Origin: an uncultured Bacilli bacterium
GTDB lineage: Bacteria > Bacillota_I > Bacilli_A > RF39 > UBA660
Length of the DNA stretch: 64,000 bases
Direction of reading: 5' to 3'
Assembly: GCA_934130005.1 (NCBI GenBank)
Contig: CAKOXD010000007.1
Location: 11,004 to 75,003 of the forward strand
In this document: positions 24,779 through 34,554 of the stretch, piece after piece
Layout: each line of letters opens with the position of its first letter
How positions within the stretch are numbered: position 1 is the stretch's first letter
Notes under the pieces: generated by a model
Told to the model about the DNA's origin: nothing
Databases searched by the model: none
What the model saw: the letters and a program-made list of their open reading frames with translations, nothing else
Made by a program: the position numbers and the translations under genes

Positions 24779-26350
24779 GTGATACTTAGAAAACCTTATA
24801 AATTTCTTATTAAAAATTTTAGAATCATTCATATTTTGCTTGCAATTACTAGTATTTATTTACTTATAAAAACGAATGCTATTTTAGGATTTTTAAATAG
24901 CTATTTAAAATCAACAGATACTTTAGTAGCAAGTGGTACTGCAAGTGAATACTTTAATGGATTAATGACTTTTCTAGTAATTGTAATGATCGCTGGTACA
25001 TTGCTTATATTATTTATTATGAAAATGAAAGATAAACCTGTAGTTTTTTATATTATAAATTTAGCAATTTATATATTAGTTGGTATAATATATGTATATG
25101 ATAGTACTACTATTCAAAAACTAGAATTAAGTGCGTTAGATGTAAGAACAATTAAATTAGCAAGCGATTTTACTCTTATATGTTTTATGTCACAAACATT
25201 AAGCTCTATAATTCTCTTTGTTAGAGGAATAGGGTTTGATATAAAAAAATTTAATTTTGGTGAAGATTTAAAATTAGATATTACTGAAAAAGATAATGAA
25301 GAATTTGAATTTGATTTAAATATAGACAAAAATAAAATAAAAAGAAATATAAGAAAAAATATAAGAAATATAAAATATACTTATCATGAAAATAAATTTT
25401 TAGTTAATATGATTTTTGTCGCTATACTAATTATTATAGGAATAATGTTGTTTTTAAATTTTGAAGTATTTAATAAAACTTATAGAAAAGGGCAATACAT
25501 AAATACTATAAATTATAGTTATAATATTACTGATAGTTATTTAATAAATACAGATTACAAAGATAATAAAATAACTAATAATTATTTAGTAGTTACAAAA
25601 CTAAATATTAAAAGTAAAATGAGTGCAAAAAATAGCTTTGGTATTTCAAGTATTCAATTACATATTGGTAAAACAACATATAAACCAACTTTTAAATATA
25701 AAAATAATTTACTTGATTTTGGTGAAACGTATATAAAACAAAATTTAACTAATGATTATGAAGAATATTTAGTTACATTTGAAATACCTAAAGAATATAA
25801 AAATAAAAAAATGTATTTAATATATAAAGATAGCAATAATAAAGAATATAAGGTAAGATTAAAAAATACTGATTTTAAAACGAATAAAATAAAAGCAAAA
25901 TTAAATGACTATATAAAACTAAATGATGAATTATATAAAGGTATTAAATTTAAAATATCTAACTATGAAATAAATAATAAAATTAAAGCTACATATAATT
26001 TTTGTGAAACAAATACAAATTGTTATGAATCATATGAATATATATATCCTTTATATATAGACAATCATAATAAAACAATACTTAAAATAGAATCAGATAT
26101 AGATTTTAATGAAGTAAAAATAAAAAACATAAACGATTTATCAGATTTTATAGAATATTATGGAAAAATAAAGTATGTAGTGAATAATGAAGAAAAAGTA
26201 ATGAATACAAAAATAAGAGAAGTTATTCCAAGTAAGAGTAATAAAAAAGGTGTTTATTATTTTGAAATATATGATGATATTAAAGATGCTACACAAATAT
26301 CATTAATATTAAAAGTTAGAAATACAGAATATGAATATGTCTTAAAATAG
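24779..26350 (+). CDS. hypothetical membrane protein at the head of the Tad/T4SS locus
   Basis: I do not recognise this 523-residue protein. Residues 1-160 hold four hydrophobic segments, a charged cytoplasmic stretch follows (about 165-205), then a fifth helix near 210-230. The remaining 290 residues should be extracellular and are rich in beta-type patterns, faintly like DUF4352 immunoglobulin-fold domains. Translation starts at GTG, 6 nt after AGGAGGG. It is the first plus-strand gene before the pilus/secretion genes and is separated from them by a terminator, so its membership in that system is by position only. Confidence 0.6.
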   Translation: MILRKPYKFLIKNFRIIHILLAITSIYLLIKTNAILGFLNSYLKSTDTLVASGTASEYFNGLMTFLVIVMIAGTLLILFIMKMKDKPVVFYIINLAIYILVGIIYVYDSTTIQKLELSALDVRTIKLASDFTLICFMSQTLSSIILFVRGIGFDIKKFNFGEDLKLDITEKDNEEFEFDLNIDKNKIKRNIRKNIRNIKYTYHENKFLVNMIFVAILIIIGIMLFLNFEVFNKTYRKGQYINTINYSYNITDSYLINTDYKDNKITNNYLVVTKLNIKSKMSAKNSFGISSIQLHIGKTTYKPTFKYKNNLLDFGETYIKQNLTNDYEEYLVTFEIPKEYKNKKMYLIYKDSNNKEYKVRLKNTDFKTNKIKAKLNDYIKLNDELYKGIKFKISNYEINNKIKATYNFCETNTNCYESYEYIYPLYIDNHNKTILKIESDIDFNEVKIKNINDLSDFIEYYGKIKYVVNNEEKVMNTKIREVIPSKSNKKGVYYFEIYDDIKDATQISLILKVRNTEYEYVLK

Positions 26351-26372
26351 GTTTTTAACCTATTTTTTTAAA
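26346..26372 (+). terminator. intrinsic terminator
   Basis: AATAGGTT and AACCTATT pair and are followed by T residues. The stop codon of the preceding gene is in the 5' arm. Confidence 0.75.
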
Positions 26373-26398
26373 AAATTGTTTTATTTGACAAAATATTA

Positions 26399-26407
26399 TG
26401 TTATAAT
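26399..26407 (+). promoter_or_regulatory. extended -10 promoter of the Tad/T4SS operon
   Basis: TGTTATAAT matches an extended -10. A TTGACA at 26385-26390 lies too close (11 bp) to be its -35. Confidence 0.45.
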
Positions 26408-26442
26408 TGTTGATGAGAATAGGAAGGCTGGAGAGTGATATA

Positions 26443-27084
26443 GTGAAGAAATTATTTTGGTTTTCTATTATGTTGTTCTTAACTTTCTTTTTGCCTTATA
26501 AGGTAAATGCAGAATGTAGTGATAAAGAAATAATAAGACTACAAAATTTAGCTAAAAATGTAAATTATAGTTATGAATATAATGAAAATACTAAAAAATT
26601 TTCTATAACATTCAACAACTTAAAAAAAGATATTGTTTTAAAAGATGATTATAACAATAGAAATTATAATGTTGATGGCGAAGTAACATTTAATGATAGA
26701 TATTCAAATACTTATAGATTTTATATATATGCTAAAGATAATAAATGTATTAATGATGTTTTAACAACAAAAGTTATAAAACTTCCTGTTTATAATAATT
26801 ATTATAATAATTCATTATGTCAGGGTATAGAAGATTATTCTTATTGCAATAAATGGATTAATAATAATGTTTCATATGATATATGGTATAAAAAAGTAAC
26901 AGAGTATAGAAAAACTATTCAAGATACAAAAGAAAATAAAAAAGAAGTAAAAGGAATATTTGATGGAATAAGTGAGATACTTATGAAAGTATATGTTAAT
27001 TATTATTATATAATATTACCTTTAATAATAATTACTTTATGTACAATTATATACTTTAAAAATAAAAAAGATGATTTAGTATAG
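26443..27084 (+). CDS. hypothetical type I membrane protein (secreted domain plus C-terminal helix)
   Basis: This 213-residue protein has a Sec signal peptide ending KVNA before Glu-Cys, an exported domain of about 140 residues with five or so cysteines, and a C-terminal helix (YYYIILPLIIITLCTIIYF) followed by a basic tail. It should be anchored with its main part outside. The GTG at 26443 preceded by GGAGAG gives a clean signal peptide and is preferred over an ATG 36 nt upstream. It lies 9 nt before the large cysteine-rich protein, suggesting that the two work together. Confidence 0.7.
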   Translation: MKKLFWFSIMLFLTFFLPYKVNAECSDKEIIRLQNLAKNVNYSYEYNENTKKFSITFNNLKKDIVLKDDYNNRNYNVDGEVTFNDRYSNTYRFYIYAKDNKCINDVLTTKVIKLPVYNNYYNNSLCQGIEDYSYCNKWINNNVSYDIWYKKVTEYRKTIQDTKENKKEVKGIFDGISEILMKVYVNYYYIILPLIIITLCTIIYFKNKKDDLV

Positions 27085-27093
27085 GAGGTATAT

Positions 27094-29847
27094 ATGAAAC
27101 CAAATAAATTAAATAAAATACTAACCTTATTATTTATATTTATGTGTAGTATGATGCTTTTAAATAATCAAGTTAAAGCAGATGCTTACAATGGTAAAGG
27201 TGGAATTGTTGGTTCTAAAGTAAGACCTGGAGATTCATGTAGTTTTAATTGGTGTGCTAAAAATAATCAGCGCCATACAACAGTTAAGGTTAGTGTATGG
27301 TATATTGATAGCAATGGTAATTGGAAAGGTACAGATTCTAATAATCCATATAGTGGTGTTTTTTGGTCGAATGATACAAACTTTGTAAAGAATACATTAG
27401 GATTTAATGTACAGTTTATTGATGTTGATCAAAGCATATGGAATGGAGTTACAAATAGTAATTCACGTAAATTTGAAATATTGAGCCAAAATATTGCTAG
27501 ATATTTTGGATGTGATAACGAAACTGGTACATGCAATGATGTAAATAATATAAGAGGATATTTGGATAAGGTTTATCCAAATTGGAGAACAGATTTTAAT
27601 TTAAAAAGTGAACCATCTAGTAAAACTAAAGAAGCAGTACAAGGTTATAGAATTATAATAGAACCTGTAATTTCATATATTGCTGATAATACTTATTATC
27701 TTACGACAGTTAAAGAAAGAGCTGGGTTAGGTATTAGTGATAAAAATAATTCTTATAGCTTTGATGACATTGCACAATTCTTTTATACATCTTGGAATGA
27801 TGTTCATGTTAAGTCTTTTACTGCTAATGAATGTCGCGGTAAATCAATGAGTGAAGTTGCTAGTATAAGAAATGGCTGTGGATATAACATTATTGATATT
27901 ACTAAAGGAATTGATCTTCCTAAATGTTATAGTACTACTGTTGAAAGAAATAATCCAGTATGTAGAAATTCAGATAGAAATAACATAGGTACATATAGTG
28001 AAAAATATAGTGAAATTCCATGTGATGGTAGCGATGTTACGGAACAGCAAAAAACTAATACTGAATATGGAAAATTAATGAATTCAACAAGAGAAGATTG
28101 TAATATTTATTGTATAGAATCAGCAACTACAAATTTTCCAGGAAGTATTTCTTCTAAATTATCATTAAATATGGTTCCATCTGAAGGTGCATATTTTGCT
28201 TGGCCTACTATGAGAAGCAGAAATGGCTTATATACAATGAGCATGACTTCAAAATTTACTTGTAGAATTGTAAGAAAAGGAAATTCATGCGATACAAATA
28301 CTTTAGTTAATGCTGTTAAGAGCAAAATAGAAAGTAATGAAATGAAATTTGGAGCTAAATTAACAGCCGGAACAAACAGAAAAATAAATACTGAATCCCT
28401 TGTAAAAGATGGCGATCCAATTGATAAGTCAAATACAAGTGGTGCATCAAATTTCAGCAATAATGTTAGTGGTGAAATAACATTTGAAAGAACACAATAT
28501 TTAAAAATAAATGGAAGCACTAATAGATATTATAATAGAGTTACAGATGCCACTTCTGATTCAAAACCAAATAGCAATGATAATTTAAAAAATATATTTG
28601 ATAGAAAACAAGGAGTTGTATCATTAAAGAAAAATGATGATACAAATAATGATTATAAATTAGTACTTAGCAATATTAGCTTAGGAAGCAATAATATTTT
28701 TGGAACAGATGATGCTTATAGTTATGTATGTTCATATGCAATAACTAATGATAGTTGTTTATGTCCTGAAGGTTCACCAAAATCTGAATTTGATATTTAT
28801 CATGAGCTAACTGAAGAAGAACTAAAAGGAAAAACTTGCTCACAATTACAACAAGAATATTGCTATGATAATTCAGGATATTATTGTGTTTTACCAAGTA
28901 AGGAAAAGAAAAATATAACTACTTGCGTACAAAACAAAATAAAAGAAGGATTAACTACAACAGAAGCAATAGATAAATGTACAGAAGAAGATCCTGATTG
29001 TAAAAATATATGTCAAAATAAAAAAACAGGTGAACTTGTTAATATTGAAGACTGTATGAATAGAAATAATAATAATTATGCATTCTGTGAAAATGTTTAT
29101 TGCAGAAGCAATATTCCATGTGAAACATGCTGTGTTGACAATGGTGATAATTGTGAATGGGTAAAAAAAGATGCTAAATTATTTAAGAAAAAATGTGTAA
29201 ATGATGGAATAACATATGACGATTGCGAGGATAAAAAGTTCTCTTGTCCAGGTGGAGAAGAAAATATGAAAGATCCAACAACATGTTTTACAAATGGATT
29301 AAAGGGTACAGGATATGGATCTATAGAGGCAGCACTTAATGCTGGAAGAGAAGATTTAGTAAATAAAATATTTCATTCTTGCCAAATAGAGGTATGTCCA
29401 AGTGGTAAAAAAATAATTTATAGAGTAATTGATCTAAATGATCCATTCCCAGGTAAAACAGGTAATAAAAAAACAGGTTTAACAGGATTTTCAAATACTG
29501 GTGGTAGAAGTAGAAAACCAGGAAGCAATTGGAATTCAACTGAACTTGTAAGCAAAAAAATATTAAATGCTAGGGGTGCAAAAGGATATAAATTATATAC
29601 TGAAAAGCAACCATTATATAAAATTACATTAACTCCAAGTATAATAAAAGAAATTAGAAAATATAATAAAAGCACTAATTATTCTGATTTCACATTAAAT
29701 TGTACAGGTGATAATAAAAGCTCTAAATGTATTAGTAAATTTATACATGAAGAATTGAAACAAAAAGGAACAAATGTAGTAGAAGGTTTATGTGCTAGTA
29801 TAACTAATTCAGGAGAATTTGATGAATGCTACGGAGGAGGTAATTAG
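27094..29847 (+). CDS. large secreted cysteine-rich protein
   Basis: This 917-residue protein has a Sec signal peptide (residues 1 to about 30, ending QVKADA) and no later membrane helix, LPXTG motif or lipobox. I count 41 cysteines, most between residues 270 and 770. Some are in EGF-like or knottin-like spacing such as CETCCVDNGDNC and SCLCPEG. Disulfide bonding outside the cell is likely. It has no recognised domain. Placed before the pilus genes, it could be a tip adhesin, a surface subunit or a secreted cargo. Its last codon is directly followed by the start of the next pilin-like gene. Confidence 0.75.
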   Translation: MKPNKLNKILTLLFIFMCSMMLLNNQVKADAYNGKGGIVGSKVRPGDSCSFNWCAKNNQRHTTVKVSVWYIDSNGNWKGTDSNNPYSGVFWSNDTNFVKNTLGFNVQFIDVDQSIWNGVTNSNSRKFEILSQNIARYFGCDNETGTCNDVNNIRGYLDKVYPNWRTDFNLKSEPSSKTKEAVQGYRIIIEPVISYIADNTYYLTTVKERAGLGISDKNNSYSFDDIAQFFYTSWNDVHVKSFTANECRGKSMSEVASIRNGCGYNIIDITKGIDLPKCYSTTVERNNPVCRNSDRNNIGTYSEKYSEIPCDGSDVTEQQKTNTEYGKLMNSTREDCNIYCIESATTNFPGSISSKLSLNMVPSEGAYFAWPTMRSRNGLYTMSMTSKFTCRIVRKGNSCDTNTLVNAVKSKIESNEMKFGAKLTAGTNRKINTESLVKDGDPIDKSNTSGASNFSNNVSGEITFERTQYLKINGSTNRYYNRVTDATSDSKPNSNDNLKNIFDRKQGVVSLKKNDDTNNDYKLVLSNISLGSNNIFGTDDAYSYVCSYAITNDSCLCPEGSPKSEFDIYHELTEEELKGKTCSQLQQEYCYDNSGYYCVLPSKEKKNITTCVQNKIKEGLTTTEAIDKCTEEDPDCKNICQNKKTGELVNIEDCMNRNNNNYAFCENVYCRSNIPCETCCVDNGDNCEWVKKDAKLFKKKCVNDGITYDDCEDKKFSCPGGEENMKDPTTCFTNGLKGTGYGSIEAALNAGREDLVNKIFHSCQIEVCPSGKKIIYRVIDLNDPFPGKTGNKKTGLTGFSNTGGRSRKPGSNWNSTELVSKKILNARGAKGYKLYTEKQPLYKITLTPSIIKEIRKYNKSTNYSDFTLNCTGDNKSSKCISKFIHEELKQKGTNVVEGLCASITNSGEFDECYGGGN

Positions 29848-30249
29848 ATGAAAGAATCATTTTGGGGAGCAATGATTATCTCCTTTGGAGTTATTTCGAT
29901 ACTATTTATTTACTTTTTTCAAAATGTTACTAATACAGATCAACAAAATTATAATTTACTTAGAGAAACAACAGAAGCAGCTATGTATGATTCAATAGAT
30001 ACTGTTGAATATCAAAAAACAGGTAATATAAGAATAAACGCAGATAAATTTGTTGAAAACTTTGTAAGAAGATATGCAAATAATGCAAGTTTATCAAACA
30101 CATATGTTATTGAAATATACGACATAAGTGAATATCCACCTAAAGTTAGTTTACTTGTAAAATCAAGCGAACAAACAAATGTTACAGGTGATATTATGAC
30201 ATTTGATATAACAAATAGAATAGATGCTATTTTAGAAACATCATATTAG
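29848..30249 (+). CDS. TadE-like pseudopilin
   Basis: This 133-residue protein has a short N-terminus (MKESFWG), one hydrophobic helix (residues 7-28) and a soluble C-terminal domain. That is the plan of TadE/TadF pseudopilins and class III-type pilins. The N-terminal M-K-E-x-x-x-G resembles that of the other small pilin-like proteins in this locus. It starts immediately after the stop of the cysteine-rich protein gene, with GGAGG inside that gene's end, so the two are tightly coupled. The TadE assignment rests on architecture and context. Confidence 0.6.
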   Translation: MKESFWGAMIISFGVISILFIYFFQNVTNTDQQNYNLLRETTEAAMYDSIDTVEYQKTGNIRINADKFVENFVRRYANNASLSNTYVIEIYDISEYPPKVSLLVKSSEQTNVTGDIMTFDITNRIDAILETSY

Positions 30250-30250
30250 T

Positions 30251-30276
30251 TCTAAATTTTGATTTTCAAAATTAGA
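30251..30276 (+). promoter_or_regulatory. intra-operon hairpin before cpaB
   Basis: TCTAAATTTTGA and TCAAAATTAGA pair with one bulged A. No T-run follows, so this is a likely mRNA processing or stability element between the pseudopilin and cpaB genes. Confidence 0.4.
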
Positions 30277-30316
30277 TATAGATACGAAATTGAAGGAATA
30301 AGAAAGGAAGATAAAG

Positions 30317-31168
30317 ATGAATAATTTTATGATTTCGTTACAAAAATTCTTTAAAAATAAGAATACAGTTACTATTATAGGAGTAATAGCAATAATACTA
30401 ATCTTAATTTTTGGATATAGATATCAAATTAAGAAACAAGTAAATCCAGTTACTGGAATACCAGTAGCAGCACAAACAATACAACCAAGAACAAAAATAA
30501 CAGATGATATGCTTACATATATAGATGTAGCACCAATAGTACTTCAAAAAGGAGATGTAATAACAAGCAAATCTGCTATTATAGGAAAATATAGCAATTA
30601 TAATACAATCATTCCTAAAGGAAGTATGTTTTACAAAAATACAGTTATAAATGAATCAGAATTACCAGATTCAGCATTTATCGATGTAGAAGAAGGACAA
30701 GTTCCATATAACTTTCCAGTTACAATGGATTCAACATATGGAAATTCAATTTTCCCAGGTAATTATATTGATATTTACATGAAAGCTGTAAGAAAAGATG
30801 GAAAATTAATGGTAGGAAAATTACTTGAAAATGTAAAAGTACTTGCTGTTAAAGATTCATCAGGTAAACATGTATTTGAAAATACAGATGAATCAAGAAC
30901 ACCAGCATTCTTAATATTTGGTGTAGAACCAGAAATTAATATATTACTTAGAAAAGCAAGCTATATGAGCAGCTATTCAGTAGTATTATTCCCAGTTCCA
31001 CATGGTGCAGCTGTAAAAGAAGAAGGAGCAACAACAGTTACTTCACAAACATTAAAAGACTTCATAAATGCCAATACAGTAGCAAATGATGAAATTGAAG
31101 ATAAAAAAACAGATGAAAATACAACTACAGATAATACAAAAACAACAGATACAACAAAACAAGGATAA
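30317..31168 (+). CDS. cpaB: CpaB/RcpC-type SAF-domain pilus assembly protein
   Basis: This 283-residue protein has one N-terminal membrane helix (about 18-37) and an external SAF domain (PVAAQTIQPRTKITDDML, then TIIPKGSMFYKNTV). A CpaB/RcpC domain follows (EGQVPYNFPVTMD, PGNYIDIYM). The last 30 residues are Thr/Asp/Lys-rich and disordered. In Tad systems CpaB is needed for pilus assembly; in Gram-positives, which lack an outer-membrane secretin, it probably acts in or near the cell wall. The CpaF ATPase gene follows after 5 nt. Confidence 0.85.
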   Translation: MNNFMISLQKFFKNKNTVTIIGVIAIILILIFGYRYQIKKQVNPVTGIPVAAQTIQPRTKITDDMLTYIDVAPIVLQKGDVITSKSAIIGKYSNYNTIIPKGSMFYKNTVINESELPDSAFIDVEEGQVPYNFPVTMDSTYGNSIFPGNYIDIYMKAVRKDGKLMVGKLLENVKVLAVKDSSGKHVFENTDESRTPAFLIFGVEPEINILLRKASYMSSYSVVLFPVPHGAAVKEEGATTVTSQTLKDFINANTVANDEIEDKKTDENTTTDNTKTTDTTKQG

Positions 31169-31173
31169 GATAA

Positions 31174-32523
31174 ATGAATGATTCAATGTTTTCCCAAATC
31201 GATTTTGGACCATTGGATGGCTATTTAAAAGATGATGATATAACAGATATTTCTTATAGCAATAATGGTCAGGTTTGGATTAAAACTTTATCAAAAGGTA
31301 TCTTTAGGGTCGAAAATGAAGCTGTAAACAATGCATTTATGGAAAAATTGGCATTTCAATGTGCCAATGTTATGGGTAAAACATTTAATATGGCTCATCC
31401 ATTTTTGGACGCTGAAGGAGCAGAATTACGTCTTAATTTTGTTCATGAATCGATTGCTAAAAATGGTATAGCTGTGTTAATTCGTAAGACACCAGCTAAG
31501 ATTAGACTAGAAAAAGACAAATTAATAAAAGATGATTATATATCACTTGATATACATGATTTTCTAATCTATTGCGTTCAGGGGCATTGTAATATAATTG
31601 TATGTGGAGAAACCGGTTCTGGTAAAACCGAATTCGTAAAATATTTAGCAGCTCATACAAAAGAAGATGAAAAATTAATTACAATAGAGGATACTTTGGA
31701 ATTACATTTAGACCGTATATTTCCTCATCGTGATATAGTAGCAATGAAAACAAACAACATTGCTTCTTATACCGATGTATTAGTAACCTGCATGAGACAA
31801 AACCCTAAATGGATTTTACTATCCGAGGTTCGTAGTGCAGAGGCTGTACTTGCAGTAAGAAACTCAATTTCTTCAGGACACTATATTTTATCAACAATAC
31901 ATGCTGATAAAGCATCTAGTATTCCTAATCGTATGTATAGCTTACTTGAAACAAATCAAGATATTGACCAATTCTTGAAATCAATTTATAGATATATTCA
32001 AATTGGAGTATATATAAGAGGATATCAAGATAAAAGAACAAAGCATTTCCATCGTGAAATAGCTGAAGTAACAGAATTTTATGTTACTGAAGATAATAAA
32101 GCAGAATATAATACAATTTATAGAAAAACAACATCAGGAAAAGTAATAAGAAAAAGTCCATCAAAATATTTAATTGACTATTTAGATGCACAAGGTGTAA
32201 CTTTACCAAAAGATATAATAAAAGAAGGAGAAACTATTGATGAATTAATGGTTAATCCAAATAATAATCAATCTAATATAGCTCAAAATCAAAATTTGCA
32301 AAATAATACGAATATAAATCAAACTGTAAATAGAAATGTAAATCAAAATAATTTTAGTGGACAAGTTAATAATCAAGTACCATATCAAAGAATTATAAAT
32401 AGAGAAAATAGTGAAGTAAATAGAACATATCAAAATAATCAAGCCATAAATAATGGTCAAGCATATAGACAAGTACCTACAAATGGTGTAAACTTTAACT
32501 ATCAAGATCAGAATAAAGCATAA
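31174..32523 (+). CDS. cpaF: CpaF/TadA-type secretion ATPase (VirB11 superfamily)
   Basis: This 449-residue hexameric-type ATPase should drive pilin extrusion. Walker A is CGETGSGKTEF with Lys151, followed by the Asp box ITIEDTLELHL, Walker B region WILLSEVRSAEA and His box ISSGHYILSTIHAD. The N-terminal domain is shorter than in Caulobacter CpaF. The last 100 residues or so are an Asn/Gln-rich low-complexity tail, unusual for this family. VirB11 ATPases are normally missing from Gram-positive T4SS, so its presence beside VirB4 and VirD4 in one locus stands out. Confidence 0.93.
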   Translation: MNDSMFSQIDFGPLDGYLKDDDITDISYSNNGQVWIKTLSKGIFRVENEAVNNAFMEKLAFQCANVMGKTFNMAHPFLDAEGAELRLNFVHESIAKNGIAVLIRKTPAKIRLEKDKLIKDDYISLDIHDFLIYCVQGHCNIIVCGETGSGKTEFVKYLAAHTKEDEKLITIEDTLELHLDRIFPHRDIVAMKTNNIASYTDVLVTCMRQNPKWILLSEVRSAEAVLAVRNSISSGHYILSTIHADKASSIPNRMYSLLETNQDIDQFLKSIYRYIQIGVYIRGYQDKRTKHFHREIAEVTEFYVTEDNKAEYNTIYRKTTSGKVIRKSPSKYLIDYLDAQGVTLPKDIIKEGETIDELMVNPNNNQSNIAQNQNLQNNTNINQTVNRNVNQNNFSGQVNNQVPYQRIINRENSEVNRTYQNNQAINNGQAYRQVPTNGVNFNYQDQNKA

Positions 32524-32534
32524 GGAGGTATAAA

Positions 32535-33440
32535 ATGGAATATATAATATTTTTATTGATTGGATTTATTGCAGTTTTTGTAATAGCATATAGAAGCAGT
32601 AGTGGTGAAAAAGTATATAAGTATATTTCTACAAATGCTGGAAATATTTATAATAGAGTTTCTCCATACTCTTATAAAGAAGTAGAAAAAAAAGTAAAAG
32701 AATTAGGACAAGATTTTACTAAAAAACAATATATAATTCAAATAGCTGTTTTTGCATCTGCAGCAGCAGTTATAACATATTTGTATTTTTATAGTATTGT
32801 AGTTTCTATTATATATGCTATTATTGCTGTATCTGCAATTCCATATTTAAAATACTTGAGATGCAAAAGAATTTATAGCGAATTTATATTTGAACAAATT
32901 CAAGTATATACTACAAACGTTATAATGGAATTTGCAACCACTCAATCATTTGTAAAAGCTTTGGAAGGTGTATATGAATCAGGTGTACTAGAAGATCCTG
33001 TAAGAAGCGATGTTAAATTAATGATAGACTTAGCTTATGATAATGGTACAATTGATGAATCAATTAAATTCTTTAATGATAAATATGATTATTATATTGT
33101 AAAAAATACTCATCAATTATTCTTGCAAATTACAAATGAGGGTTCAAAAAACTCAAGTGATGCTTTAGAAAACATGAGTCAAGATATAGATATGCTTGTT
33201 GAAGCTGTATACCGCGATAGAATAGATAGAGCAGCTTTCCACAAAAAATTTATTAGATTTGGTATAGTTTTATACTTAATGGTTATGTTAATACAATTCC
33301 TTTTAAGTACAACAAGCTATATTGAATTATTAAATAGTAATATAGCTGTAAAACTATTACTTCACTTAATAATAATAATAAATAGTTATTTCTTACTTAA
33401 TGGTGAGAAATTCTATAATGAGAATGTGGGGGCTGAATAA
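32535..33440 (+). CDS. tadB: TadB-like pilus assembly membrane protein
   Basis: This 301-residue protein has hydrophobic helices near the N-terminus and at the C-terminus, flanking a cytoplasmic T2SSF/GspF-type domain (TTQSFVKALEGVYESGVL, ITNEGSKNSSDALENMSQDI). Gene order cpaF-tadB-tadC and length fit TadB, one of the paired inner-membrane platform proteins. Its ATG lies 11 nt after cpaF with AAGGAGG, and its stop overlaps the tadC start by 1 nt. Confidence 0.82.
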   Translation: MEYIIFLLIGFIAVFVIAYRSSSGEKVYKYISTNAGNIYNRVSPYSYKEVEKKVKELGQDFTKKQYIIQIAVFASAAAVITYLYFYSIVVSIIYAIIAVSAIPYLKYLRCKRIYSEFIFEQIQVYTTNVIMEFATTQSFVKALEGVYESGVLEDPVRSDVKLMIDLAYDNGTIDESIKFFNDKYDYYIVKNTHQLFLQITNEGSKNSSDALENMSQDIDMLVEAVYRDRIDRAAFHKKFIRFGIVLYLMVMLIQFLLSTTSYIELLNSNIAVKLLLHLIIIINSYFLLNGEKFYNENVGAE

Positions 33441-34234
33441 TGGAATTTTTATTAATAATTATAATTTTAGTATTTATATTACTATATACAAAAAGAATTG
33501 ATTCAAAAAAATTCATTTATGATGTAGAACCATATTTTAAAATGTTAATGGAAGATGATTATGAGTTCTTATTAAAAGTTAAGTATGGTAAAGAAGAAAA
33601 ATTAGATGTAACAAAATTGTTTAATATAAGAATTAGAAATGCTGCATTAGTATTTGTATTTGCAATTATATTCTTCTTATTTCAATCAAATATTAATTTT
33701 ATTAATGTTTTAATATCATTTATATTAGCAGTAGTAATATTTAAATTGCCATATATAAAATTACAAAGTTATTATAAAGCAAATTTATCTAAAATAAATC
33801 AAATGTTACCATATTATTTAAAGAGTTTGGAAATTTTGATTCAACACTATACTGTTCCAGTAGCACTTGCTAGATCAGTAGAATCTGCTCCTGATATATT
33901 TAAACCAGGATTAAAAAAATTAATATCAAGAATTGAAGAAGGAGATTCTAGTATTGATCCTTACATGGATTTTGCTAAAGAATATCCAGTTAGGGATTCA
34001 ATGCGTATGATGAGACTTTTATATCGTTTAAGCTTAGGAGCACAAGAAAATAAACAAGAACAATTAGTAATGTTTGCTAAAAATGTATCAACATTGCAAA
34101 ATAAAATGCGTGAAGAAAAATATAAAGAACGTTTAGATGCAATGGAAAGAAAAACAATGATTATGTTATTCTCAACAGGTGGAGGTATATTAGCACTTTT
34201 AATGTTCGCAATGATGAATATGATGAGTGTGTAA
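33440..34234 (+). CDS. tadC: TadC-like pilus assembly membrane protein
   Basis: This 264-residue partner of TadB has an N-terminal helix, a pair of helices around residues 70-110, a T2SSF-like cytoplasmic domain (LPYYLKSLEILIQHYTVPVA) and a C-terminal helix pair. The stretch MMRLLYRLSLGAQENKQ is typical of the family. It overlaps tadB by 1 nt (TAATG). A separate strong promoter follows it, so the pilin genes downstream can be transcribed at a higher level. Confidence 0.82.
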   Translation: MEFLLIIIILVFILLYTKRIDSKKFIYDVEPYFKMLMEDDYEFLLKVKYGKEEKLDVTKLFNIRIRNAALVFVFAIIFFLFQSNINFINVLISFILAVVIFKLPYIKLQSYYKANLSKINQMLPYYLKSLEILIQHYTVPVALARSVESAPDIFKPGLKKLISRIEEGDSSIDPYMDFAKEYPVRDSMRMMRLLYRLSLGAQENKQEQLVMFAKNVSTLQNKMREEKYKERLDAMERKTMIMLFSTGGGILALLMFAMMNMMSV

Positions 34235-34251
34235 AATACTTTACAGTATTA

Positions 34252-34280
34252 TTGATAAAAAAAACAAATTGATATATAAT
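34252..34280 (+). promoter_or_regulatory. strong promoter for the pilin genes
   Basis: TTGATA (34252-34257) and TATAAT (34275-34280) are exactly 17 bp apart. A small AATACT/AGTATT hairpin precedes it. Confidence 0.75.
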
Positions 34281-34318
34281 AAAAATGTATAATAATACAA
34301 AATAAGGGTGGTGATAAG

Positions 34319-34525
34319 ATGAAAGAAGCAGCAGGAGAAGCAAATATGACAGTAGTAACAATTATATTAATCGCGATAGTTTTAGCAATAGGTGGAGTTT
34401 TAATAACCAATATGGTAAATAATGTAAAAGATAAAGGAGAGAATGCCACAAAAAGTGATGCAACAAATTGCAGTGCTGGTACTTATTGGAATGGTGTAGA
34501 ATGTACAAAAGCAGGTAATAATTAA
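34319..34525 (+). CDS. small Flp-like pilin 1
   Basis: This 68-residue protein has a short polar leader (MKEAAGEANM), one long hydrophobic helix (residues 11-33) and a small polar C-terminal part with two cysteines that may form a disulfide (NCSAGTYWNGVEC). Size, helix and position after tadB-tadC mark it as the major Flp/Tad-type pilin. The classical Flp cleavage site with Glu at +5 is not obvious. GGGTGGTGA precedes the ATG and a strong promoter lies 40 bp upstream, as expected for an abundant structural protein. Confidence 0.8.
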   Translation: MKEAAGEANMTVVTIILIAIVLAIGGVLITNMVNNVKDKGENATKSDATNCSAGTYWNGVECTKAGNN

Positions 34526-34554
34526 ATTAATATTTAAAAATAGGTGGTGATAAA

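Noticed and set aside
26385..26407. TTGACA at 26385 paired with TATAAT at 26402 as one promoter
   Set aside because: The spacing is only 11 bp; the extended -10 alone is the more credible element.
29336..29675. Two minus-strand hydrophobic ORFs inside the cysteine-rich protein gene
   Set aside because: Shadow frames of AT-rich coding DNA with no start signals.
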